A stretch of DNA of 64,000 nt, from NCBI GenBank assembly GCA_030651895.1, contig JAUSBR010000009.1:88354-152353 (forward strand), given 5' to 3'. Position numbers and translations under genes: made by a program. Origin of the DNA: Sideroxyarcus sp. (GTDB taxonomy: Bacteria > Pseudomonadota > Gammaproteobacteria > Burkholderiales > Gallionellaceae). Below the pieces are notes generated by a model. It was given only the letters and a program-made list of their open reading frames with translations. It searched no databases and had not been told where the DNA came from. Each line of letters opens with the position of its first letter. Within the stretch, counting starts at the first letter, position 1. Positions 51,415 to 60,142 of this stretch are shown here, one piece after another.

Positions 51415-52314
51415 CTATTTCTTGACGGTGTTCTGCAGCGCCTTGCGGATCGCTTCAGGCGATTTCATGATGTTCATGAAACTGTTCTTGCCCATCATGC
51501 TGAGATCGGGGAAGTTGATGGCGATGCGGAAGCGCGCATACAGCGCATACACCTTGTTGCCCGACACCAGCACTTCGTACGGCAGGTGGGCGGTTGACTT
51601 CACATCGCGGAAATCGATCTCGTCCATGATGAACTTGTCGTCCATGGCCTTGGTTTCTTCGCTACCTTTGAGGCCGGCGCCGAACACTGTCTCCTGCTTG
51701 CCGGGGATATCGACGCGGTAGACCTTGGTCACGCCGTTCTGGTTGTTCGCCAGTTTGGCATCCACTGCCTGCACAGCCTCTTCGTAGCTGCCGTATTCGG
51801 CCAGCTCGCTCGGCTCGTCGAAATATTCCATGCCGATGGTGTAGTGGTATTTGCGCGCCTGTTTTGCGGTCATGCCCTTGGCACCGAACTCTTCCACCCT
51901 GCCCAGCGCTTTTTCCAGCGCGGCCGATACACCGGCGAGATCGCCTTCCATGCGATATACATGCGACATGTAGACCGGGTTGGTGTAACTGACCTGGACT
52001 TCCTTGCCAGCCTCGGTGACCGACACGCGCTGCACCGCGCCGTAGCCGCCCGCTTCGGAAGCGGCGGCGTTCTTCTTCAATTCGTCATTGGTGACAACGA
52101 TGATATTGGCACCGGTGTACGGTGCATATTCGCCGACCACGGTGAAACCGGCGGCAGTCAGCGCGGTCTTCACCTGCGCGGACTTCTCGGCCACCGCACC
52201 CTCACTCTTCGAGGCGAGCACGAATGGTTTGAGCTTCACATCGTCGGCCTGCACTGCGCCGATAAACAGAAACAACGCGGACAACATCACTTTCTTGATC
52301 GTCATACGTACCAT
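51415..52314 (-). CDS. periplasmic DUF302-like protein
   Basis: 299 residues with a signal peptide (about 1-23, ending GAVQADD). The first half (KTALTAAGFTVVGEYAPYTG, IIVVTNDELKK) resembles DUF302-type domains; the second half (YHYTIGMEYFDEPSELAEYG, FRIAINFPDLSMMGKNSFM) is unrecognised. No haem or cysteine ligands. Ribosome site GGGAGAGC. Located between cysG and the ankyrin gene in the same orientation, so a role in sulfur metabolism is possible but unproven. Confidence 0.55.
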   Translation of the reverse strand: MVRMTIKKVMLSALFLFIGAVQADDVKLKPFVLASKSEGAVAEKSAQVKTALTAAGFTVVGEYAPYTGANIIVVTNDELKKNAAASEAGGYGAVQRVSVTEAGKEVQVSYTNPVYMSHVYRMEGDLAGVSAALEKALGRVEEFGAKGMTAKQARKYHYTIGMEYFDEPSELAEYGSYEEAVQAVDAKLANNQNGVTKVYRVDIPGKQETVFGAGLKGSEETKAMDDKFIMDEIDFRDVKSTAHLPYEVLVSGNKVYALYARFRIAINFPDLSMMGKNSFMNIMKSPEAIRKALQNTVKK

Positions 52315-52367
52315 CTTTGCTCTCCCTGGTTGGTTATTGAACTGCGGAACAACTTATAGTTTTTTTA

Positions 52368-53747
52368 TTACGATTCGTGCGGATGGAACCACGCCAATTT
52401 TTCCCTCAGCGTGACCACGCCGCCGACGATGATGAGCGTGGGCGCCTGCGGTTTCTCGCGCTCGGCGATAGCGGGCAGTGTGGCCAGTGTCCCGGTGATG
52501 ACGCGCTGAGTGGGTTGCGTGCCGTGCTGCACGATGGCGATGGGCGTGGTATCCGGCATGCCGTGCTCAATGAGCTTGGCGCACAGAGTGTCGAGTCCGT
52601 GCAGCCCCATGTACACCACCACGGTCTGTTTCGGTCGCGCCAACGCGGCCCAATCCAGATTCATGGTGCCGTCCTTGAGGTGGCCGGTGACGAACATGCA
52701 CGACTGTGCGTAATCGCGGTGCGTGAGCGGGATGCCCGCGTAGGACGCCACGCCGGAAGCTGCGGTGATGCCGGGCACCACCTGGAAGGGGATGCCCTCC
52801 GCCGCCAGCGTCTCGATCTCCTCGCCGCCGCGCCCGAAGATGAACGGGTCGCCGCCCTTGAGGCGCAGCACGCGTTTGCCTTCCTTGGCCAGACGAACCA
52901 GCAGCTCGTTGATCTCTTCCTGTTGCAGCGTATGGTCATTGCGTTTCTTGCCGACATAGATGCGATCAGCATCGCGCCGCGTCATCTCGACGATGGGTTT
53001 GGACACCAGTGCGTCGTACACCACCACATCGGCCTTCTGCATCAGGCGCAGGGCGCGGAAAGTGAGCAGATCGGGATCGCCGGGACCGGCACCGACCAGA
53101 TACACTTCGCCGCGCTGAATGTTGTCCTCATCCTTCAGCATCTCCTGCAGCATCACTTCGGCGCTGGCCTCGTCGCCGGTCAGCACCTTCTCGGCGACGA
53201 CGCCGTCCAGCACGTTCTCCCAGAAGATGCGGCGCTTGGGCGGGTTGGTGACGCGCGTCTTCACCAGTTCGCGGAAACGTTCGGCGAATGCGGCCAAGCG
53301 GCTGTAGTTCTGCGGGATGATCGTTTCGAGTTTCCCGCGCAGCATGCGCGTCAGCACTGGTGAGGCGCCGCCGCTGGAGAAGGCGATCATCAGCGGCGAG
53401 CGGTCGAGGATGGCGGGCATGATGAAACTGCACAGCTCGGGATCATCGACCACATTCACCGGGATGCTGCGGTTCTGCGCCAGCACCGAGACCTGTTGGT
53501 TCACTTCGCGGTCGTTGGTGGCGGCGATGACCAGCGTCGCACCATCGAGATGTCTGGCATCGAAACGCGCGACGATGGGCTCGACGCCTTCCTGCTGCGC
53601 TAGTTCTTCGTCGATCTCGGGCGCGACCACGCGCACCTTCGCGCCCGCCTCCAGCAGCACGCCCGCCTTGCGCACGGCGACACTGCCGCCGCCGACCACG
53701 AGGCACAACCTGCCTTTGACGTTATGAAATACCGGCAGAAAATCCAC
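52368..53747 (-). CDS. cysG: siroheme synthase CysG (trifunctional)
   Basis: 459 residues. The N-terminal dehydrogenase/ferrochelatase half has the NAD motif [15 protein letters not shown]; the C-terminal uroporphyrinogen III methyltransferase half has [20 protein letters not shown] and [15 protein letters not shown]. It makes siroheme, the prosthetic group of the DsrAB sulfite reductase partly encoded at the right edge. GTG start, 1 base after the DUF4202 stop. Confidence 0.95.
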   Translation of the reverse strand: MDFLPVFHNVKGRLCLVVGGGSVAVRKAGVLLEAGAKVRVVAPEIDEELAQQEGVEPIVARFDARHLDGATLVIAATNDREVNQQVSVLAQNRSIPVNVVDDPELCSFIMPAILDRSPLMIAFSSGGASPVLTRMLRGKLETIIPQNYSRLAAFAERFRELVKTRVTNPPKRRIFWENVLDGVVAEKVLTGDEASAEVMLQEMLKDEDNIQRGEVYLVGAGPGDPDLLTFRALRLMQKADVVVYDALVSKPIVEMTRRDADRIYVGKKRNDHTLQQEEINELLVRLAKEGKRVLRLKGGDPFIFGRGGEEIETLAAEGIPFQVVPGITAASGVASYAGIPLTHRDYAQSCMFVTGHLKDGTMNLDWAALARPKQTVVVYMGLHGLDTLCAKLIEHGMPDTTPIAIVQHGTQPTQRVITGTLATLPAIAEREKPQAPTLIIVGGVVTLREKLAWFHPHES

Positions 53748-53748
53748 G

Positions 53749-54351
53749 TTAGCCTTTCACTGCTTTCAGGATCAGCGGCACCAGCGCTTCCGGCAAGGCG
53801 ATCTTGCCTGCCAGCGTGAAGTCATGCGCGCGAGCCGACATCTTGTTCCAGGTCTTCTTGATGATCTCGATCCACTTGGCCTCGTCATACTCGGGATGGC
53901 TGGTGGCGAAACCGATCATGTAATACTCGATGAACACCAGATCGACCACATCTTCCATCAACTGCGTCTCGGGATTGACCTTGAGCGCCTTCTTGCTGAT
54001 GATGGTTTTGACACGCTCGATCATCTCGTCGTCGTAACCTGCCTGCTTCATCAGAGTGCCCGCCGTCTCGGCGTGGAACTTGTACAAGCCGGTACGCCAT
54101 TGCAGATAGCCGTTGCGATCCATGGGGAAATCGCTGCGGGCGGACTTCCAGCGCTGGATGTGCTGGGCACGGCAGGCCAGCTTCACCGCTTCGGACGCCT
54201 CGGGCGCATAGCGCTCCTGCATCTCGGTCATGCGCTGTGCGTAGAGCAGTTCCTTCGGATATTCCTTGCCATTCGCCGTTTCCTTGTTCGGATCTTCGGC
54301 GTTGGCCTTGTCGAATGCCGCGATGGCGGCCTGATACAGATTGCTGGTCAT
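53749..54351 (-). CDS. DUF4202 family protein
   Basis: 200 residues, helical, starting [20 protein letters not shown] and containing [36 protein letters not shown] and [20 protein letters not shown]. The HiQRW and FHAE segments look like an HD-type metal-binding arrangement, which is my inference. The start overlaps the dsrN stop (ATGA) and the gene is followed directly by cysG, so it sits exactly between siroheme synthesis and siroheme amidation. Confidence 0.75.
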   Translation of the reverse strand: MTSNLYQAAIAAFDKANAEDPNKETANGKEYPKELLYAQRMTEMQERYAPEASEAVKLACRAQHIQRWKSARSDFPMDRNGYLQWRTGLYKFHAETAGTLMKQAGYDDEMIERVKTIISKKALKVNPETQLMEDVVDLVFIEYYMIGFATSHPEYDEAKWIEIIKKTWNKMSARAHDFTLAGKIALPEALVPLILKAVKG

Positions 54352-55817
54352 GATGTCTTCCCGATAGTTGAAATTGGTTTGCATTGCTGCTCCTTGCACC
54401 GGCGCACGAAAGCGACGAACCGCGTCGCCCAGTAGCAACTGCCGATGGTGCGCAGATGGGTGTAGGAAGCCAGCAGGTTATGCAGGATGAGTCCGTCGCG
54501 GTCGCCGTCGATGCCGTAACCGCGCTCGACATGGTAAGCGAAGCTGGAGTCCTTCGGAAGGTTCTCCAGGCTGGAGTAATGGAATTCGTGGGCCTTGATC
54601 TGTTTGGCAGGTGTATCCGGACGCGGCCACGGGTGCGCCTCGTCCTCCTTCAGGTGCACATAGCCGCGGCCGATGGGCTTGGCGTGCATCTTCACGTCGC
54701 CGGGGATGGCGCCGACCATCTCGTAGGTGCGGCCTTCGTATTCGATGCCGCGCGACAGGTACATCAGGCCGCCGCATTCGGCATAGGCCGGCATGCCGCC
54801 CTCGATCGCCTGCCTGATCTGTGAGCGCAGACTGACATTGGCTTCCAGTTCGGTGGCGCAGGTCTCGGGAAATCCGCCGCCGATATAGAGACCGTCCACT
54901 TCGGGCAGTTGCCCGTCGCGCATGGCGTCGAACGGCACCAGTTCCGCGCCTGCCGCCTCCAGCGCTTCGAGGTCGTCGGCGTAGTAGAAGCCGAAGGAGC
55001 GGTCGCGCGCGATGGCGATGCGCACTTTTTCCCCACAGGGCAGCGGACTCACTTCCGCAGGAAATTGAATAATGTTGTTCACGTTTGCCCTCTCTCCCTC
55101 TGGGAGAGAGTTGGAGTGAGGGTCGTGCGGCGCGGCCAGCGGCTCTTTTTGCGACAGTGCCAGCAGCTTGTCCAGATCGACCTGTTCGGCGATGGCCTCG
55201 CCGATCTGTTTGATCTTGGCCGTGGCGACATGCGATTCGTTGCTGGGCATCAGACCCAGATGACGCTCTTCGATGGAGAGTCGCTCGTCGTACTGGATGG
55301 CACCGATCACCGGCACGTCGGTGTAATGCTGGATGACTTCGCGCAGTTTGGATTCGTGGCGGCGGCCGCCGAGGTTGTTGAGGATGACCCCGGCGATCTT
55401 GATGTCCTTGTCGAAGGCCTGGTAACCCAGGATAAGCGGTGCGATGCCGCGCGTCATGCCGCGCGCGTCGATCACCAATATCACCGGCAGGTCGAGCAGC
55501 TTGGCCAGCGCGGCGTTGCTGTTGCTGCCGTCGAGCGCGAGACCGTCGTACAGACCCTTGTTGCCCTCGACCAGATTCACTTCCTTGCTGTGGCGCGCGA
55601 AGGTAGAGACGACATCGTCGTTCTCCATCAAGTACAGATCAAGGTTGAAACAGGCGTGACCAGCGGCCTGGCCGAGCCACATCGGGTCGATGTAGTCGGG
55701 GCCTTTCTTGAACGGCTGCACCACGTGACCGCGCGCGGCGAGTGCCGCGCACAGGCCGATACTGACCATGGTCTTGCCGGAAGATTTATGCGCTGCCGAG
55801 ATTAAAAAACGGTTCAT
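54348..55817 (-). CDS. dsrN: DsrN, CbiA/CobB-type siroheme amidase
   Basis: 489 residues. The N-terminal ATP-binding domain has AAHKSSGKTMVSIGLCAALA and KKGPDYIDPMWLGQAAGHAC; the C-terminal class I glutamine amidotransferase domain has the nucleophile in YAECGGLMYLSRG and VDGLYIGGGFPE. In sulfur oxidisers DsrN is held to amidate siroheme to siro(heme)amide for DsrAB. The linker at about residues 230-258 carries a palindromic-repeat-derived peptide (HSNSLPEGER), making the protein slightly longer than usual. Confidence 0.9.
   Translation of the reverse strand: MNRFLISAAHKSSGKTMVSIGLCAALAARGHVVQPFKKGPDYIDPMWLGQAAGHACFNLDLYLMENDDVVSTFARHSKEVNLVEGNKGLYDGLALDGSNSNAALAKLLDLPVILVIDARGMTRGIAPLILGYQAFDKDIKIAGVILNNLGGRRHESKLREVIQHYTDVPVIGAIQYDERLSIEERHLGLMPSNESHVATAKIKQIGEAIAEQVDLDKLLALSQKEPLAAPHDPHSNSLPEGERANVNNIIQFPAEVSPLPCGEKVRIAIARDRSFGFYYADDLEALEAAGAELVPFDAMRDGQLPEVDGLYIGGGFPETCATELEANVSLRSQIRQAIEGGMPAYAECGGLMYLSRGIEYEGRTYEMVGAIPGDVKMHAKPIGRGYVHLKEDEAHPWPRPDTPAKQIKAHEFHYSSLENLPKDSSFAYHVERGYGIDGDRDGLILHNLLASYTHLRTIGSCYWATRFVAFVRRCKEQQCKPISTIGKTS
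55088..55122. repeat. palindromic repeat inside the dsrN linker
   Basis: A CTCTCTCCC/GGGAGAGAG hairpin with loop TCT, followed by TTGGAGTGAGGG, a form common among bacterial interspersed repeats. On the coding strand it reads as part of DPHSNSLPEGERAN without breaking the frame. Confidence 0.7.
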
Positions 55818-55887
55818 CTGTGACCTCGATCAGCCTGATGGATGTCGGCGGACGGGGATCGCTGTTCCGACCCCGCCCTGCGCCGCT

Positions 55888-57069
55888 TTAATCCGAGATG
55901 TACGGCTTGTCCTGCGGCATGAAGTTCAGCACGCGCACGCTGACCGTGGTGATCAGGAACGCGATGGCCAGGCCGCCGAAGCCGAGCAGGAATTCGTAGA
56001 TCGATGGCGTGTAACTTGCGATCTGGCCGTCGGCGAAGGTGCTGCTCACTTCATAGCCGGGGAAGATGTTGAGCGGGTAAGCCTGGCCGCCGATGATGAA
56101 CACGTACAGCAAGGCGAAAGCGCCCAGCACCACCAGCATCGAAGCAATCATCACGCACTTAGTCTTGCCCAGGCCGGGGAAGTAGATCAGCAGCAGCGGC
56201 AGCACATTGCCGAACACGACGTAACCCCACCAGAACAGATTTGGATAGATACCGCCGTCGCGCAGGATGAACAGCTCGAAACCCTTCTGCTGGGCGAAAT
56301 ACATATTGGTGAAATGATAGGTCGCGACCATGTACAGCGAGCCGACGATGAACACGCCGAGCAGGTTCTTGGTGCGCTGCAGGATGGCGGGATCAAGTGC
56401 CTTCTCGTTCCATGCGTAGATGACTTTCTGCACCACATGGAACACCGCCAGCCCCCAGGCGAACGACAGCACGATGAACATCGGCGGCAGCAAAGCCGAG
56501 CCGTAGGCCTGACGCGCGGTGAGGAAAGCGAAGATCAGGCCGGTACCGGTGGTCAGCACAAAGCGCCAGATGAACACGGCCAGACCGGCAGCCTTGTTGA
56601 ACGGGTTCATACGGCGCTCCATCATCGTCCACAGATAGACAACGACCAGCGAGAACATGCCGGAATACAACACCACGTTCCAGGCGAACACCGAGGTGAG
56701 GTTGTAGTTGGTGGCGGCGACGATGATGCGGTCGGGCCTGCCCAGGTCCAGCATCAGCACGGCGAGACCGCCCGCCAGCATCGCGATGGACAGCAGACTG
56801 GCCAGCGGCGCGCGCGCCTTGTACACGGCCTTGCCGAACACTGAACCAATGGAGGCGACGTTGAGCACGCCGGAGGCAGCGACGATCAGGAAGATAGCGA
56901 ACACATGCGGCATGCCCCAGACGATCTGGTTGTTCATGCCGGAGATGATGTGGCCGTGATGCTCCATCATTAACACGGCGTAGGCACCGCCCAGCACGGC
57001 CAGCCCACCGATGGCGAGCAGCACGTAATACAGTCGGTTCATGGAGTACAGTTTGGAAAGGTCAACCAT
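55888..57069 (-). CDS. dsrP: DsrP, NrfD-type membrane subunit of DsrMKJOP
   Basis: 393 residues with about ten hydrophobic helices (LLAIGGLAVLGGAYAVLM, FVLTTGTGLIFAFLTARQ). Quinone-interacting integral membrane subunit that exchanges electrons with the DsrO/DsrJ side of the complex. Starts 3 bases after the dsrO stop, ahead of dsrN after a 70-base gap. Confidence 0.93.
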   Translation of the reverse strand: MVDLSKLYSMNRLYYVLLAIGGLAVLGGAYAVLMMEHHGHIISGMNNQIVWGMPHVFAIFLIVAASGVLNVASIGSVFGKAVYKARAPLASLLSIAMLAGGLAVLMLDLGRPDRIIVAATNYNLTSVFAWNVVLYSGMFSLVVVYLWTMMERRMNPFNKAAGLAVFIWRFVLTTGTGLIFAFLTARQAYGSALLPPMFIVLSFAWGLAVFHVVQKVIYAWNEKALDPAILQRTKNLLGVFIVGSLYMVATYHFTNMYFAQQKGFELFILRDGGIYPNLFWWGYVVFGNVLPLLLIYFPGLGKTKCVMIASMLVVLGAFALLYVFIIGGQAYPLNIFPGYEVSSTFADGQIASYTPSIYEFLLGFGGLAIAFLITTVSVRVLNFMPQDKPYISD

Positions 57070-57072
57070 GAT

Positions 57073-57789
57073 TTATAGCCCTTGGTAACGGACGCCGGGA
57101 TTCAGTTGCAGGTCGGCACGTATCTGCACGGTGGCGGCGCTGCGCACCTTCTTGTAGATCTCGCTGTTGGCGTCGTTGAGGTCGCCGAACAGGATGGCCT
57201 TGTTCTGGCAAGCCTCGGCACAGGCCGGGATCTGGCCCTTGTCGATGCGGTGCACGCACAGCGAGCAGGATTCCACCGTGCCCTTGCCGCGCGGCACGTC
57301 CGGGTTCTGGTCGGTCAGCGTCTCATGCACGAAGGAACGCGCCTTGTACGGGCAGGCCATCATGCAATAGCGGCAGCCGATGCACAGGTGGCGATCCACC
57401 AGCACGATGCCGTCGGCACGTTTGAACGATGCCTGGGTCGGGCACACGTCCACGCAGGGAGGATGCTCGCAGTGCTGGCACATCATCGGCAGCGACACCG
57501 TGTGTCCGTTGCTGATGTCCTTGATCTCGATCTTGCGTATCCATTGCGAGTCGGTCGCCCCGGTCTTGCCGGACAGGCCGTTCTCCTTGTTGCAGGCAGT
57601 CACGCAGTCGTTGCAGCCTTCCTTGCACTGGGCGGTGTCGATCAACATGCCCCAGCGCACCTTGGAACTGGCCGCCGCGGTATCTGCGCGCACGGTTTGA
57701 TACAGCATCATCCCCGGCGCGATGGCGATCGCCGCGGCACCCGCCGAAGTCTTCAGGAACTGTCTGCGTTGGGTATCGATATCGCTCAT
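57073..57789 (-). CDS. dsrO: DsrO, periplasmic Fe-S subunit
   Basis: 238 residues. A Tat signal (RRQFLK at 8-13), then four [4Fe-4S] cysteine sets: CKEGCNDCVTACNKEN, CQHCEHPPCVDVCP, CIGCRYCMMACPYKA and CSLCVHRIDKGQIPACAEAC. Start set to the ATG reading MSDIDTQ, overlapping the dsrJ stop by 4 bases; the longer frame upstream runs through dsrJ. Confidence 0.94.
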   Translation of the reverse strand: MSDIDTQRRQFLKTSAGAAAIAIAPGMMLYQTVRADTAAASSKVRWGMLIDTAQCKEGCNDCVTACNKENGLSGKTGATDSQWIRKIEIKDISNGHTVSLPMMCQHCEHPPCVDVCPTQASFKRADGIVLVDRHLCIGCRYCMMACPYKARSFVHETLTDQNPDVPRGKGTVESCSLCVHRIDKGQIPACAEACQNKAILFGDLNDANSEIYKKVRSAATVQIRADLQLNPGVRYQGL

Positions 57790-58154
57790 TTCGTTTCCTT
57801 CTTGGCGAGCGCTTCCTTGCGCTTGCTGGCGTGACATTCGAAACAATCGATCTTGACTGCGGCATAGCGGTGGCAGCCGACGCAGAAGCTGTCCTCGCGC
57901 GCCGTCACGCTGTTGTCGCTGGTGCTGGCGTGGCACTCCACGCAGGCCTTGAATGCTTCAGCCTCGACACGCACGCCCTTGCGCACCGTCTCATTGCGCT
58001 GGTGCTTGAGCATGTGCATGTGGTTCTTGCGCATCCACTGCGTGTCCTTCACGCACTCCCCGCCCTTGCCGACATCCAGCTTGGGTGCGTTCGCCTCGGC
58101 AGCCAGGGCTGCCGGGATGCACAGGCACAACAGCAGAGAACCGAGCAGTCTCAT
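57786..58154 (-). CDS. dsrJ: DsrJ, triheme cytochrome c
   Basis: 122 residues. Signal peptide of about 19 residues, then three c-type haem motifs: CVECH (71-75), CVGCH (91-95) and CFECH (104-108). Cys34, in GGECVKDTQWMR, is placed like the cysteine proposed as the unusual distal haem ligand of Allochromatium DsrJ. ATG overlaps the dsrL stop by one base. Confidence 0.93.
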   Translation of the reverse strand: MRLLGSLLLCLCIPAALAAEANAPKLDVGKGGECVKDTQWMRKNHMHMLKHQRNETVRKGVRVEAEAFKACVECHASTSDNSVTAREDSFCVGCHRYAAVKIDCFECHASKRKEALAKKETK

Positions 58155-60127
58155 CACTCACCCAGGCCCATTTGAATGTAACCGGTCGGGCACACGTCGG
58201 CGCAGATGTGGCAGCCGATGCACTTGTCGTAGTCGGTGGCAACGTAACGGCCCAGCGTCGACTCGGTCTTCTTCACGCGGTACACGGCGGTCTGCGGGCA
58301 GTACACCACGCAGTTGTCGCACTCGAAGCACATGCCGCAACTCATGCAGCGCTTGGCTTCGGCGACTGCCTCTTTCTCGCCCAGCACGCCGAGGCGGTCT
58401 TGGAAGTTGCCCAGCGCGCTTACCTTGTCCAGCGTGACGACGTTGCGGATGTTGCGCGGCACATAGTTGAAGTGGCCGAGGAACAGCTTGTCATGCGGAA
58501 TGATGTAGCGGTCGGAACGGTTGTCGAAGTTGTGCACCGCGACATTGGAGTCGCAGGTACCGCGCATCGGCTCTTCCGCCATCTTGGGCTCCAGGCCCTT
58601 CTCGGCCAGCTTGCGCATCAGGTCGAACTGGTGCGCGTCGATCTTCGGACGCTTCTCCAGGTCTTTGCCCTGCAGGAAGTTGTGGATACCGTCGGCGGCG
58701 ATGGAGCCGTGGCCGATAGCGGTGGTCAGCAGGTGCGGCCGGATCACGTCGCCGCCGGCGAACACGCCGGGCTGGCCGTTGACCACGTAGTTGCGGTCGG
58801 TCGAGACTGCACCCTTGCCGTTGTTGAACGCTTCCAGACCGGTGAAGTCGACAGCCTGGCCGATCGCGGAGACGATCAGGTCGGCTTCGATGTCGTACTC
58901 GCTGCCTTCGATGTTCTTGATCTCCAGCTTGCCGCCGACGAACTTGGCTTCGCACTTGGTGACGCGCAGCGCGGTGGCACGACCGTTGGCGTCCTTGACC
59001 ACGGAAACCGGAGCCAGCCCGCCGAGGATATAGATACCTTCGGCTTGCGCCTGTTCGATCTCGTGCTTGTTGGCCTGCATCTGGTCGATGGGGAACACCG
59101 AGGTCAGCGCGACTTCGGCACCTTCCTTGGCGGAGATCTCGGCGACGTCATGCGCCATGCGTCCGGCGATGGCCGCTTCGGCATCGGTCGGCTTGGCACT
59201 CTTGATGTGGCCCAGACGGCGGGCGACGGTCGCCACGTCGATGGAGGTGTCGCCACCGCCGACCACGACCACGCGCTTGCCGACATGCTGCAGACGGCCT
59301 TCGTTGAACGCCTTCAGGAAGGCGGTCGCAGTCACCACGTTGGGAGCTGCGCTGTCGGCGATCGGCAGTGCACGGCCGGACTGCGCGCCCATGCCGAGGA
59401 ACACGGCGTTGAATTCCTTGTTGATCTGCTCCATGGTCACATCGTTGCCGACACGGGTCTTCAGGCGAACCTTCACACCGAGGTCGAGGATGCGCTGGAT
59501 CTCTGCGTCGAGCACGTCGCGCGGAGTACGGAAACCGGGGATGCCGTAACGCATCATGCCGCCGAGCTGTTCATGCTCGTCGAACACGGTGACCTCGTGG
59601 CCCATCTTCACCAGTTGATAGGCGCAGGACAGACCGGCAGGTCCGCCGCCGAGGATAGCGACCTTCTTGCCGGACGGTTTGACGTCGGGTTTGACATACT
59701 TGAGCTTGTTGGCGACAGCATACTCGCCGAGGAAGTGCTCGACCGAGTTGATGCCGACGTGGTCTTCCACTTCGTTGCGGTTGCAACCGCTTTCGCACGG
59801 CGCCGGGCACACGCGGCCCATCACTGCCGGGAAGGGGTTGGCTTCGGTCAGACGACGCCATGCATATTCCTGCCACGGCATGATCGGCGTCTTGCCGTCG
59901 GCACCCATCGGCACCTTCTCGGTGCCGCGCACGATGCCGAGATAGCCGCGAATGTCTTCACCCGCCGGGCAGCTGCCCTGGCAGGGAGGTGTGGACTGGA
60001 TGTAGGTCGGGCACTTGTATGAATAGCCGGCCTGGAAGATCTTGTCGTTCATACGACGGACTTTGCTGTCGCCATCCTTGTAACGGCGGAAAGTGATCTT
60101 TTGCGGTGTTTCGCTGACTGCTGACAT
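58154..60127 (-). CDS. dsrL: DsrL, NAD(P)H:acceptor flavoprotein
   Basis: 657 residues, a GltD-like iron-sulfur flavoprotein. N-terminal cysteines in CPAPCESGCNRNEVED, FAD site VAILGGGPAGLSCAYQLVKMG, NAD(P) site VVVVGGGDTSIDVATVARR, and two C-terminal ferredoxin-type clusters (CMSCGMCFECDNCVVYCP and CIGCHICADVCPTG). In sulfur oxidisers it takes electrons from DsrAB-mediated sulfur oxidation to NAD(P)+. Its presence supports the oxidative direction of this dsr system. Confidence 0.95.
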   Translation of the reverse strand: MSAVSETPQKITFRRYKDGDSKVRRMNDKIFQAGYSYKCPTYIQSTPPCQGSCPAGEDIRGYLGIVRGTEKVPMGADGKTPIMPWQEYAWRRLTEANPFPAVMGRVCPAPCESGCNRNEVEDHVGINSVEHFLGEYAVANKLKYVKPDVKPSGKKVAILGGGPAGLSCAYQLVKMGHEVTVFDEHEQLGGMMRYGIPGFRTPRDVLDAEIQRILDLGVKVRLKTRVGNDVTMEQINKEFNAVFLGMGAQSGRALPIADSAAPNVVTATAFLKAFNEGRLQHVGKRVVVVGGGDTSIDVATVARRLGHIKSAKPTDAEAAIAGRMAHDVAEISAKEGAEVALTSVFPIDQMQANKHEIEQAQAEGIYILGGLAPVSVVKDANGRATALRVTKCEAKFVGGKLEIKNIEGSEYDIEADLIVSAIGQAVDFTGLEAFNNGKGAVSTDRNYVVNGQPGVFAGGDVIRPHLLTTAIGHGSIAADGIHNFLQGKDLEKRPKIDAHQFDLMRKLAEKGLEPKMAEEPMRGTCDSNVAVHNFDNRSDRYIIPHDKLFLGHFNYVPRNIRNVVTLDKVSALGNFQDRLGVLGEKEAVAEAKRCMSCGMCFECDNCVVYCPQTAVYRVKKTESTLGRYVATDYDKCIGCHICADVCPTGYIQMGLGE

Positions 60128-60142
60128 ATTGCCTTCTCCTTG

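Noticed and set aside
58085..60022. 645-codon open frame on the plus strand
   Set aside because: It is antisense to dsrL, whose motifs are complete; the plus-strand translation has no recognisable domain and comes from GC-rich codon bias.
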